A stretch of DNA of 22,386 nt, from contig JARROD010000145.1 in the NCBI GenBank assembly GCA_037384225.1, positions 1 through 22,386 of the forward strand, read 5' to 3'. The notes beneath the pieces were generated by a model. That model saw only the letters and a program-made list of their open reading frames with translations, was not told the DNA's origin and made no database searches. Origin of the DNA: JARROD01 sp037384225. GTDB lineage: Bacteria > Pseudomonadota > Gammaproteobacteria > Pseudomonadales > Cellvibrionaceae. Shown in pieces: positions 9,001 to 16,262 of this stretch (within the stretch, counting starts at the first letter, position 1; each line of letters starts with the position of its first letter). Made by a program: the position numbers and the translations under genes.

Positions 9001-11532
9001 TTTGACGGCGCTATCAAGTGCCCGCAGCTGTAGCACCAGCTCACGGATTTTCAATACCAGCGTATCGGAGGCAAAGTAGGTGTTTAGTTCATCGACTGCG
9101 GTGAATTTCAACGAGCGGCGCTCTATGCTCGCCAACATGCGCGCACAGGCATCGGCCACCGCTTGCGCTTTGCGCTGACGTTCGTCCAGCAACTGTTGTT
9201 TGTGGGATTCGAACGATTCGTAAACCTCCTCCCGCTTTTCCATAATATCGGCCAGAAACTGATCCTGGTCGCTGAACTGGCTCTCCAGCTCTTCGAGTTG
9301 CACCAACAAGCGGGACAGTTGTTCGTCGCATTTTTCCGGGGTTGAAGCCAACCCCAAAGCGTTGGTAATACTCTGGGTAAACAGTTTGAATTGTGCGGAG
9401 AATTGCGCCACAGCCTCCTTCGCACCCAGGCTTTTCCGCTTGTGCCTGGCCCCCGCCTTGCTTTGATTGAGCTTCGAATAAATCTCGGAAATGGAATCGA
9501 TAATACGCGTGCGAACAGTCGCATCCTGCACCTGCAGCGTTGTTACCAGTTCCGACAGCAAATCCAATCCGGCAGCCGTGGTTTCTATGTTTTCTATCAG
9601 CGGCGTCAGCACGGCGATGCTGTGTGCCACTTCGACTTCCCGGTTGAATCCGACGATTTTGTCCAAGTAAGGTGCCAAAGCCTGGTCGCCGGACAAAAAG
9701 GCGACTGTCTTTTCACTCAAATCAGTCTGCATTTCAGCCAATTGCCGATCCAGTGTTTCAATCCGCGCGGTGTCGATATAGCGCAGTTCCTTAATACTGA
9801 CAAGGTGGCCCCGCTGATGCCGGATGCGATCCAGAGCGGCGATATAGTCTTCCACCGATTCGCGATTTCCGGATTTCACGACACGCTCAATGGACTCCTG
9901 CTCGCGTTCGGCGGCGACCATGGCCTCGGCCGACTGCCCGCGAATGCTTTCGACTTTTTCAAACTCATCGATAACCAGCTCCGAGGTCGCGGCGATTTCC
10001 TTCAATAAATCACCGATACCATCGGTTTCCTGCTCCCCGATCCAGTAATAAGTATCAAACATCTTAGCGGCCGTCTTACCCAGTTCCTCGTACAGACGCA
10101 CATTAACTGCCGGGTTGTCGATGCGGCGGCAGATACTGTACAACTCGGAAATGCCGCGCACCAGCTCGGCGTTGCCTATACGACCAAAAAACGACTGGCT
10201 CACCGGTATCCTGCTGGCAAACTCCTCGCTCACAAATGGTGTATTCCAGATTTGCATAGGGTGAACCCGGGTCGGCTCACCTTCAGCGGTAAAAATGATC
10301 AGACGCCCCTCAGCCGACAGCGCATAACCGTGACTATAGATGGGGTTTTGTAAAGATTTTTGGATTAGGTTGTAGGCAAATAAGCCCACCACACCGCCTT
10401 GCGGTTCGTAAAACACATAGAGCACATCCTCACCGTTGGGCGAACGAATGCGCCTTTTGAATTTCACACCCGGCACTTGCTCGTCATAGGTTTTGTATTC
10501 CCCGGTTTGCAGGTAATAGCCACCCGGGAAAATTATCCCGTGATCCTCCGGCAACTGCACACAGGACTCGCCGATGGCATCGATCCGCAAAACGCTTTGA
10601 GTTAGTGTGTTGAATATCAAATAGCGCCAATCCTCTTCCCTATAAGGGCGAATTTTCAACAGAATCAGACACCCCACCGTAGCGTAAAAGACATCTGCAT
10701 CATCTAAAGACTGGGTTCTATCCTCGACCGGCTCGGTGTAAATGCCGAGACCGGTTTCCGTATTGTTTTCCACCTTTATCGTCAGGTTGCCACCGATCGT
10801 TTCAACAAAGATGCTGTCGAGAATATTGATATGGGGATGTCGGCCGTGCAAATTATCTTCCCGCGTCGTTTCGACCCATTCGAAATCATAGGCTGGAGGC
10901 AGTTGAATATCCCGTTCGCCGCGGTTGTCAATGTATTTGACGTCGCCACCGTCGGCCGACACCGACCAGCGAAAGACCCGGATATCGGTCAACCGTTCAC
11001 CGATCTGAAAGCCGGCCAGTAACTTTCCCTGATTGATCGACAACTGAATCAAGCGGGTATTTTTGTAATAGCGGTACAGCTCTTCAAAGTCATTGAGAAA
11101 CCCATTCTCGGATAAAAAACTTTCGCGCAGGGAAACAGGTTCCATTTCATAGCTTGTCTTCCCCCCCTCACCGGCACTTTCGCGAACCCGAAACAGGGAA
11201 AAAACATCTTCGACCCGGGTTTCTTTTTTCAAGCCGATAAAAACATTGTAACCGAACAGGAGCAATTCACCGACTTGAACAATATCTCTGGCGATGCAAT
11301 TGTTTTCTGTTCGCACCCTGACTCGACCGGCGACGCTCAGGTCAGATACACCGAACTCCTCCAACCGGGCTCGATTCAAATCGCGGGTTTTTGTATCCAG
11401 CCGCTTACCCTGCTCAACCAGACGTTTGCGGATAATTTCATAGGCTCCGCCTTCGGCGACCGCGCTGTCAACAACGTTATTGTCGGCCGTAGTATTACCA
11501 TCAACAGCGTCGAAAATTTCCTGCTGTGCCAT
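6094..11532 (-). CDS. Giant AAA-type ATPase with coiled coils (DUF3686-like, often annotated 'DNA repair ATPase')
   Basis: This 1812-residue ATPase has an N-terminal beta-rich region at about 60-480, long coiled coils at about 500-830, a helical region to about 1250 and a AAA domain at about 1270-1600. Walker A is SPPGYGKTT with Lys1343; Walker B is LYLDDIQ with Asp1405-1406. VVMAGNPY is a sensor-1-like strand and LANRADIYN holds a likely arginine finger. The last 200 residues are again helical. The N-terminus resembles the DUF3686 family by recall. 'DNA repair' is a database label without support here: its neighbours are PspA, flotillin and YqiJ homologues, so a membrane-remodelling or complex-disassembly role is the better inference. 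The start has AAGGA 7 nt upstream. It follows the flotillin gene after 249 bp holding a MITE. Confidence 0.85.
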   Translation of the reverse strand: MAQQEIFDAVDGNTTADNNVVDSAVAEGGAYEIIRKRLVEQGKRLDTKTRDLNRARLEEFGVSDLSVAGRVRVRTENNCIARDIVQVGELLLFGYNVFIGLKKETRVEDVFSLFRVRESAGEGGKTSYEMEPVSLRESFLSENGFLNDFEELYRYYKNTRLIQLSINQGKLLAGFQIGERLTDIRVFRWSVSADGGDVKYIDNRGERDIQLPPAYDFEWVETTREDNLHGRHPHINILDSIFVETIGGNLTIKVENNTETGLGIYTEPVEDRTQSLDDADVFYATVGCLILLKIRPYREEDWRYLIFNTLTQSVLRIDAIGESCVQLPEDHGIIFPGGYYLQTGEYKTYDEQVPGVKFKRRIRSPNGEDVLYVFYEPQGGVVGLFAYNLIQKSLQNPIYSHGYALSAEGRLIIFTAEGEPTRVHPMQIWNTPFVSEEFASRIPVSQSFFGRIGNAELVRGISELYSICRRIDNPAVNVRLYEELGKTAAKMFDTYYWIGEQETDGIGDLLKEIAATSELVIDEFEKVESIRGQSAEAMVAAEREQESIERVVKSGNRESVEDYIAALDRIRHQRGHLVSIKELRYIDTARIETLDRQLAEMQTDLSEKTVAFLSGDQALAPYLDKIVGFNREVEVAHSIAVLTPLIENIETTAAGLDLLSELVTTLQVQDATVRTRIIDSISEIYSKLNQSKAGARHKRKSLGAKEAVAQFSAQFKLFTQSITNALGLASTPEKCDEQLSRLLVQLEELESQFSDQDQFLADIMEKREEVYESFESHKQQLLDERQRKAQAVADACARMLASIERRSLKFTAVDELNTYFASDTLVLKIRELVLQLRALDSAVKADDVESRFNAIKDQALRGLRDKSDIFEDGGRVIKLGPRHKFSVNMQELDLTIIPREGKLYTHLIGTDYFEQITHPDLLALKDYWDVSLESESATVYRAEYLAWLILDAARDGRHGLSLTLLRESLRDQGKLDRLVSDFAAPRYKEAYEKGIHDHDATRILSSLVPAIDSADLLCFDPLCRGLAQVFWANIKLLNNLPNTVVSPSPTKMLAEVERRHGSKREHWQSRYETWTQRARSAALMQQHFSSGDASDLLVTEVRKALTVFFEHYPIAVSEADISRAARYLVAELERERTAFVGSKYAQRLVDELKRALDTDTWRQYSVALEKLQGRPDERWNLTSAWLVALVENKNLQALRRYIPEAVALINGDQRIDRRATETDLELQIDGLLGEHPTIGNRQLNLAVDEYWQRMEQHRDVYVPNFYKYLQVRQEIVQREREKLRLEELKPKPLSSFVRNRLIDEAYLPIIGDNLAKQVGSVGESRRTDLMGLLMMISPPGYGKTTLMEYVANRLGLIFMKINCPSLGHEVLSLDPEQAPNATARQELIKLNLGLEMGSNVMLYLDDIQHTHPEFLQKFISLCDGTRRIEGVWKGKTKTYDMRGKKFCVVMAGNPYTESGQVFKIPDMLANRADIYNLGDVLGGMDEQFSLSYIENCLTSNPVLAPLATRDMSDIYKLIDMARAEEVTTTNLSHQYSGAEINEITAVLRMLFKVQRVVLNINQQYIASAAQSDKYRTEPPFKLQGSYRNMNKMAEKVSAVMNERELMQMIEDHYIGESQLLTSGAEENLLKLAELRGNMTAAEQSRWGEIKKDFLRNKAMGGDDADVAGKIVVQLKDMAEGVQSLTHISKGLLLQSQRSAEQPAAESELTSVTLALEKLVKLVAVNKPNVEVVNQPVPGMDKLLRVLAETIEHSIFPLVRSMDKKLEIDLRTHDKMKDISAQLRSLETSVTVGKKSANKTVNSVVDEVKKASE

Positions 11533-11693
11533 AGTAGTTTCCTTTATCAGTTCTGCACCGAATATCGGGAATTGCCTTAGAAATACCCTCTACTCATCAA
11601 TCAACAACAGAGATCGGCATCGTCGCCCGGGTCCGTCGAAAACTCCGTTATCGGACTCGGTCAATCAGCTACTGTCAGCAACATGCCGGCAGG

Positions 11694-11766
11694 GCTTTGT
11701 TCATCGTTTCGCCCACCTAAGGTGCTAACCGAGCCGGTCCGAGGAGGCGAAACGATGAACAACGCC
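11694..11766. mobile_element. Family B MITE-like element with 9-bp direct flanking repeats
   Basis: The ends are near-perfect inverted repeats of about 20 bp: the left begins GCTTTGTTCATCGTTTCGCC and the right reads GGCGAAACGATGAACAACGC. The interior includes the palindrome CACCTAAGGTG. The exact 9-mer GCCGGCAGG flanks both sides (11685-11693 and 11767-11775), as expected of a target-site duplication. There is no coding capacity. It lies in the spacer between the flotillin and AAA genes, and its hairpin would be transcribed with the island. Confidence 0.8.
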
Positions 11767-11781
11767 GCCGGCAGGATATGC

Positions 11782-13761
11782 TCAGGCACTCACATTCTCC
11801 TCTTGAACGGTAAAACTCTCTGGCGCACTGTTATCCACCCCGTTGCCTTTGTTGTTGATGAATTTATCCAGCAGTGCGGTTACTGTTCCGCTCTTTGTGG
11901 CCAGCCCATCGACGGCTTTACCCAGTGACAGCGATTTGGCGAAGGTATCGAAGAAGTGCCCTTCGCCACCGACAATATCGATATGCGCTTTTTCCAGCGC
12001 AGTAGCGAGAACGTCCGCGTTTTCCCTGGCGACATCCTTGCCGGCTTCAATGGATGCAAGTGCTTCCTTAAGCGAGGTTTCCAGGCTCATGCGGAATTCT
12101 TCATGCTCGCGAGCCTTATCACTCATCGACCCCATAGCGTCGAATTTCTCGTTCAAACCATCAGCCTCGGCTTTAAACTGCTCCCGGGTGACCTGAGCCG
12201 CCGCCAAACCTACTTGCTTCTGAGCACTGGCTTCGGATTCACCTTTTGCGCCTATAACTGCCGCCTCGGCCAGTCCCACCTCACGCTGAGCGCTGGCCTC
12301 GGATTCACCCTTGGCGGCAATCACCCTGGCTTGCGCCATTCCTTCTTTTTCCAGTGCATCGGCCCTCGCCTCCTTGACTTTGGCCTCGGCCAGCCCCGGC
12401 GCTGCGCGCTCGGCCTGAATGCCCTCGGCCAGCTTTTTCTTCGCATCCGCTTCTCTGGCCGCGGCTTCCAAACGCGCCTGGGCCATGGTAGTGACTTCGT
12501 TGGCTTTGAACTTGGCCGCCTGCTCTTCGGCTTCGGCGACTTTTATCTGCTTCACCTTCTCCTCTTCGGCCACAGCTTCCGCGGCCAGCACCTGCACCTG
12601 CTTCTGCCGGTCGGCTTCTGAAACCTCGCGGACCTCCTTGATCTTCTCTTCCTCCATCGCCACGGTTTTATCCACTGACACGCGATCGCGAATTACATTG
12701 GCAATTTCTTTTTTCTCCACTTCGATGGCTTTTTCCGCCTCTATCGTCTGCAGCTCCACTTCACGCTTGCGCGCAACCACCTCCAGTTCCCGCGCCCGGA
12801 TCACTTTTTCTTCCTCTATCGTCACCGCGCGCAGACGATTCTGTTGCGCCACTTCGATTTCGCGTTTCTGATTTTCCCGCTGAACCGCCAGCGTCTGATC
12901 GGACTGAATGGTGGCGGCTTCCGACTTCAAACGCTCCTCTTCCTGCACCTTTATTGTTTCCGCCTCTTCACGGGCGCGAAGCGAGGCAACCTCGCGCTGC
13001 TGGCGGGCTTCCGCATCCGCCTGTTGACGCTCCAACTCCAGCATTGCCTCAGCGGTTTCAACATTTTTCTTTTTAATAGCCAACTCCTCGTCGCGCTCAA
13101 GCATATTGGTGTGTACGTTTTGCCGCGCTGTTAGCTCGGTGATTTTCTTAATACCCTCGGCGTCGAGGATATTGCTGGGATCCAGGGATTTCTTCGGCGT
13201 CTGTTCCAGATAGTCGATCGCCACGTCCTCCAGGACATAACCATTGAGATCGTCACCGATCACCTCGATAATCTTTTCCCGAAAATGGAGACGGTTTTCA
13301 AACAGCTGTACAAACTCAATTTTTTTGCCCACGGTTTTCAGGGCTTCGGAGAATTTCGCGGCGAACAGTTGATCGACAGCAGCCTTATCCGACGCCCGGC
13401 TGGCGCCAATGGATTTGGCCACCTTTAAAACGTCTTCCGCTGTTTCATTGACACGAAGATAGAATGCGACGGTGATATCGGCACGCATATTGTCTTTGCA
13501 GATCAACCCATCACTGCCCCGGCGATCGACCTCCAGCGTAATCAGCGATATTTTCATCAGCTCTTTTTTGTTAATAATCGGATAAACCAACGCCCCGGTG
13601 AAATGCACCTTCGGTGTTGAACTCATATCGTTTACGATAAGTGCAGTCCCCTGCTCAACTTTCACATAAAAGGCTTTAAACAGTGCCCCCACGCCTAAAA
13701 GGATAATAAAAAAGATACCAATTCCCGTCGCTATGGGCGCTATTATTGAGATGTCAGCCAT
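11782..13761 (-). CDS. Flotillin-like SPFH protein (YqiK family)
   Basis: This is a membrane scaffold of the flotillin type, which forms oligomeric domains at the inner membrane. Residues about 6-28 are a single transmembrane segment, followed by an SPFH/Band 7 domain to about residue 200 and then a very long Glu/Ala/Lys-rich coiled coil to about 525. A tandem duplication at about 483-524 repeats GAKGESEASAQ. The C-terminal 135 residues are less helical. At 659 aa it is somewhat longer than typical flotillins. The start is firm: GGAG lies 8 nt before ATG. It lies just downstream of the YqiJ-like gene, the partner arrangement known from E. coli yqiJ-yqiK. Confidence 0.92.
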   Translation of the reverse strand: MADISIIAPIATGIGIFFIILLGVGALFKAFYVKVEQGTALIVNDMSSTPKVHFTGALVYPIINKKELMKISLITLEVDRRGSDGLICKDNMRADITVAFYLRVNETAEDVLKVAKSIGASRASDKAAVDQLFAAKFSEALKTVGKKIEFVQLFENRLHFREKIIEVIGDDLNGYVLEDVAIDYLEQTPKKSLDPSNILDAEGIKKITELTARQNVHTNMLERDEELAIKKKNVETAEAMLELERQQADAEARQQREVASLRAREEAETIKVQEEERLKSEAATIQSDQTLAVQRENQKREIEVAQQNRLRAVTIEEEKVIRARELEVVARKREVELQTIEAEKAIEVEKKEIANVIRDRVSVDKTVAMEEEKIKEVREVSEADRQKQVQVLAAEAVAEEEKVKQIKVAEAEEQAAKFKANEVTTMAQARLEAAAREADAKKKLAEGIQAERAAPGLAEAKVKEARADALEKEGMAQARVIAAKGESEASAQREVGLAEAAVIGAKGESEASAQKQVGLAAAQVTREQFKAEADGLNEKFDAMGSMSDKAREHEEFRMSLETSLKEALASIEAGKDVARENADVLATALEKAHIDIVGGEGHFFDTFAKSLSLGKAVDGLATKSGTVTALLDKFINNKGNGVDNSAPESFTVQEENVSA

Positions 13762-13818
13762 AAAAGTTACTCCATTTCCGTTTTGAGTTAAGCCGCGACA
13801 TTAACTGCCCTTGTTATG

Positions 13819-13833
13819 CTAAGGGACGTGCAC
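13819..13833. repeat. Repeated 15-mer CTAAGGGACGTGCAC in operon spacer
   Basis: It matches 14 of 15 bases of 14717-14731 (CTAAGGGTCGTGCAC). A weaker relative, CTAAGTACCGTGCACG, is at 3515-3530. The core GTGCAC is self-complementary. It sits between the YqiJ-like and flotillin genes. It may be an end fragment of another small repeat family or a protein site; nothing decides between these. Confidence 0.4.
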
Positions 13834-13936
13834 GAAATAACTTCCGGCCCCTTTATCAGTAATAAAAAGGGGTTTCGAGGCGCCCGTCTGGTGTCGTTGC
13901 GAAAACGCCGGCATAGTGGGCCTACGTCAAGTTTTC

Positions 13937-14626
13937 TTATTCTGAAAATTCTTCCACTGAGATCACCCGATAGGTATTCTGTGCTTTGATATATTCCAGC
14001 AAAACAACCCTATCACCTCTTTTAAACACCTGATCCCCAGTGCTGCGGACCTTCAATATCAACCCGGCGCCGCCATCGTCCAAAACCGCCTCGCCAAACG
14101 TTTTATCGACCCGCGATGTCCGCACCACCGCCACCTGCCCAAGCACCAGCTTCTGCGTATGCTGCTGCGCCTTTTTGAATAACGGCCGCAGCGGTCTTAT
14201 CACTACGGCAGTGATTTTGACGGCGATATACAAAGACCCCACCAGAACCGGTAACCCCAGTAAATAACGAAACAGCCCGGCGGTAATAGCGGCCGGCAAA
14301 CAGTATACGATGTAATAGCAGACGAGCCAGCCCACCAGCGAAACGATGGACACAATGACAGTAACAGGAACACCGTTGAGCCCAAACCGCAGCATTAAAC
14401 CCGCCAGGCCTTCGGCGTTGGAAAAACCAGTATCCTGGTTCACATCGAGGGCGCCATCCGCATCGGGAATATCGAAATCGAGTATATCCAGTTCCACCAG
14501 CCCCAGGATAGCCACCAGCCAATAGAGGACACAGACAGCCAGAATAAAAGTAAAAATGGCGGTGGGAAACGAGGAAATATTCTGATAGAAAGGATTCATT
14601 CCCTCACTTAAAAATAATGCAAACAT
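13937..14626 (-). CDS. YqiJ-like inner-membrane protein with C-terminal OB-fold (DUF1449 type)
   Basis: The protein has hydrophobic segments at about 20-45, 84-112 and 118-145. After them comes a soluble beta-rich tail (about 155-229) containing LGQVAVVRTSRVDKTFGEAV and FKRGDRVVLLEY, typical of the NfeD/OB-like domain that accompanies bacterial flotillins. Such proteins are thought to partner SPFH proteins at the membrane. The context agrees, as the flotillin gene follows directly. AAAGGGG about 8 nt upstream supports the ATG at 14626. At 229 aa the length is in line with E. coli YqiJ. Confidence 0.85.
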   Translation of the reverse strand: MFALFLSEGMNPFYQNISSFPTAIFTFILAVCVLYWLVAILGLVELDILDFDIPDADGALDVNQDTGFSNAEGLAGLMLRFGLNGVPVTVIVSIVSLVGWLVCYYIVYCLPAAITAGLFRYLLGLPVLVGSLYIAVKITAVVIRPLRPLFKKAQQHTQKLVLGQVAVVRTSRVDKTFGEAVLDDGGAGLILKVRSTGDQVFKRGDRVVLLEYIKAQNTYRVISVEEFSE

Positions 14627-14716
14627 ATCCTGCCCCTTTCAACTGTATCCAAATAATCGCGGCGTCTCAGATAGTAATATGCCGATACGCTCTCCCTTTG
14701 TCCCTACAATCCAGCC

Positions 14717-14731
14717 CTAAGGGTCGTGCAC
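14717..14731. repeat. Repeated 15-mer CTAAGGGTCGTGCAC just after the pspA-like gene
   Basis: This is the second occurrence of the motif at 13819-13833 (14 of 15 identical). It lies 9 bp beyond the stop codon of the PspA-like gene, in the spacer before the YqiJ-like gene. Here the motif also contains the palindrome CCCTAAGGG. Confidence 0.4.
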
Positions 14732-14739
14732 TTCCCTAA

Positions 14740-15426
14740 TCATTTATCCTTTTTCAATCGCCTCAGAACATCATCGGCACTGCTGCCCCCGGGCGCGATA
14801 CCGGCTTTCTCTAAACGGGTCTGCAGGGAACCGTCTCCCTCCTCTTCGGCAAGCTCACTGGCCGCCTGCATTTGTGCCGCTTTCAATGCCTGTTTTTCCT
14901 TTATCCGCTCCAGCGAATCCATCGCCGTGCGCAACCTGGAGTTGGCACCACTGTGACGCTCCGCCACGGTCGCCTGCGCGCGCTGAACACTTTCCGTGGC
15001 CTTGACCGTATCCACCTGTTGCTTTAAGCGCTTAATATTGCCTTCCGCCAATTTAATCGCGGTGCGCAACTTACCCGCACTGGCGGCAAACTCGACACCA
15101 GTGCGCAACTCGCCGGCAAGTTGATTTTCCAGCCCGGCGACCTTTTTCGCCACTTCCCGAGCCAACTCCTCCTCGCGTTTGCCCAGTGCCTTTACAACAT
15201 AATCTTCGTGTTCGGCGATGTCCTTTTTCAGCTTCTGCGCCTTTTCTTCGGAAATTTTTTGTCTGGCAATAATAGCGGCGAGACTATCTTTTGATTGTTT
15301 CAGTTCTTCGGAAGCATCGCGCACTTCCTGATCGAGTATCCGCAGTGCCTGGCTGTCGACAATCGCCTCTCCCGCCTCATTTACGCCCCCACGCAAAGCG
15401 GTCATCATTTTCGCCCAAATATTCAT
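14740..15426 (-). CDS. PspA/IM30 (ESCRT-III-like) membrane stress protein, YjfJ-like
   Basis: PspA/IM30/Vipp1 proteins bind stressed inner membranes and assemble into rods and rings that stabilise or remodel them. The 228-aa product is almost wholly alpha-helical. It has the typical N-terminus (MNIWAKMMTALRGGVNEAGE), the long hairpin of charged helices and a short C-terminal helix ending DDVLRRLKKDK after a Gly/Ser linker. The N-terminal pattern and the DUF2170 gene just upstream point to the YjfJ branch. AAGGA 8 nt before ATG gives a firm start. Between it and yjfI lies a family A element, which may form a hairpin in the shared mRNA. Confidence 0.9.
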   Translation of the reverse strand: MNIWAKMMTALRGGVNEAGEAIVDSQALRILDQEVRDASEELKQSKDSLAAIIARQKISEEKAQKLKKDIAEHEDYVVKALGKREEELAREVAKKVAGLENQLAGELRTGVEFAASAGKLRTAIKLAEGNIKRLKQQVDTVKATESVQRAQATVAERHSGANSRLRTAMDSLERIKEKQALKAAQMQAASELAEEEGDGSLQTRLEKAGIAPGGSSADDVLRRLKKDK

Positions 15427-15445
15427 AGCGTTAATCCTTAGGTTG

Positions 15446-15535
15446 ATAGCTTCTCAATAACCCGGGGGTAATTGTGCCTTCGATCCGACGGCCATCCGCC
15501 TGGCATTGTGCCCACCCCGGTTTATTGAGAAGTTA
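15446..15535. mobile_element. Family A MITE-like element (complete copy 2) with exact 9-bp target duplication
   Basis: Left end TAGCTTCTCAATAACCCGGG and right end CCCGGTTTATTGAGAAGTTA are inverted repeats. The 9-mer CTTAGGTTG occurs immediately outside on both sides (15437-15445 and 15536-15544), the signature of transposition. The duplicated target contains the stop codon of the YjfI-like gene, so insertion left its product intact. The 90-bp element has no coding capacity and now separates yjfI from the pspA-like gene. Confidence 0.85.
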
Positions 15536-15536
15536 C

Positions 15537-16163
15537 TTAGGTTGCAAGGGTAATATTTAGAAATTCAGCATAGGCTTCCGTCGCCTGGATGACGTTGCTG
15601 GCCAGCACTTCGATTTCAAACACCACATTCGGCAGAATCGCGGTGGAACTCAAGGCGCCGAACATGTGGTAGTAGTCAGTCCCGTCCGGGGAAGTGTCCA
15701 GGCTCACAGTGGACAGGGGGAAGTATTTGTGCGTGCGTAGCACCGCCTCGTTAAAGCCGGCCCGGTCAATCACGTCGTCAACCGGCCAGAGGACGGCTTC
15801 GACGACAATCTGTTCTCCGGCAACCGTGAGAAAAACCGGCAAATCGCCGTATTCGTGCAAAACCATATGCAGTGAAGGCTCGACGCCCTCAATAAGCTCA
15901 AGGTCGGCCTCTTCACCACTGAACAGTTCGGTTTCCTTAAGTGCGGCATAGAGACCGGACGTTGTCCAGGCATGCATTGCATCGATCATGTGCGTGACTC
16001 CTTCTTCCGATTCAAGTCCGTTGGCGTCGCGAAGCCGCCTTTCCAGAACTGCAAGTTGCTTGGCGTATTCCGGGCGAATCCAAACTTCTTTCTTTACCAA
16101 CCCCTTTTCACGCAGGCGACGTCTAAACTCGCGTTGATAGTATGCCGATGATTTTTTGCTCAT
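15537..16163 (-). CDS. YjfI-like DUF2170 protein with ribbon-helix-helix-like N-terminus
   Basis: The C-terminal part (about 75-205; LHEYGDLPVFLTVAGEQIVV, FNEAVLRTHKYFPLSTVSLD) matches the DUF2170 family, represented in E. coli by YjfI, encoded beside the PspA-like YjfJ. The function of DUF2170 is unknown. The N-terminal 50 residues are strongly basic (REFRRRLREKG) and then read strand-helix (KKEVWIRPEYAKQLAVLERR), the pattern of a ribbon-helix-helix DNA-binding domain. This suggests a repressor fused to a sensor domain. Three ACATGT palindromes sit directly upstream. There is no ribosome binding site before ATG 16163 and the predicted -10 box is only 7 nt away, so translation may be leaderless. 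It is the first gene of the island's structural operon. Confidence 0.8.
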   Translation of the reverse strand: MSKKSSAYYQREFRRRLREKGLVKKEVWIRPEYAKQLAVLERRLRDANGLESEEGVTHMIDAMHAWTTSGLYAALKETELFSGEEADLELIEGVEPSLHMVLHEYGDLPVFLTVAGEQIVVEAVLWPVDDVIDRAGFNEAVLRTHKYFPLSTVSLDTSPDGTDYYHMFGALSSTAILPNVVFEIEVLASNVIQATEAYAEFLNITLAT

Positions 16164-16170
16164 AGAGGTA

Positions 16171-16199
16171 AAGATAAATTATCACATGTAAGCTGTCAA
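16171..16199 (-). promoter_or_regulatory. Sigma-70 promoter of the yjfI-pspA operon
   Basis: On the minus strand a perfect TTGACA (16199-16194) is followed after 17 bp by TATCTT (16176-16171). The ATG begins 7 nt after the -10 box, so transcription would start at or next to the start codon. An ACATGT palindrome lies inside the spacer. Confidence 0.65.
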
Positions 16200-16234
16200 C
16201 AAATCACATGTAACGATTTGTAATAATTACATGT
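16184..16234. promoter_or_regulatory. Three-site ACATGT operator array
   Basis: ACATGT occurs at 16184-16189, 16206-16211 and 16229-16234, each within TCACATGTAA or TTACATGTAA. The spacing is 22 and 23 bp, about two helix turns, so all sites face the same side. The first is between the -35 and -10 boxes and the second is just upstream of -35. A repressor bound here would block RNA polymerase. The likeliest binder is the ribbon-helix-helix-like N-terminus of the adjacent gene product (inference). Confidence 0.65.
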
Positions 16235-16262
16235 AATTTAATAGAGGGGTTGCAATGCGCGG

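Noticed and set aside
11956..12621. 221-codon plus-strand frame opposite the flotillin gene
   Set aside because: It is an artefact of the repetitive Glu/Ala/Lys codons of the coiled coil read in reverse.
13819..13833. CTAAGGGACGTGCAC as a sigma-54 promoter of the flotillin gene
   Set aside because: The minus strand gives TGCACG and TTAGCA, but the invariant GG of the -24 element is missing once the spacing to GC is fixed.
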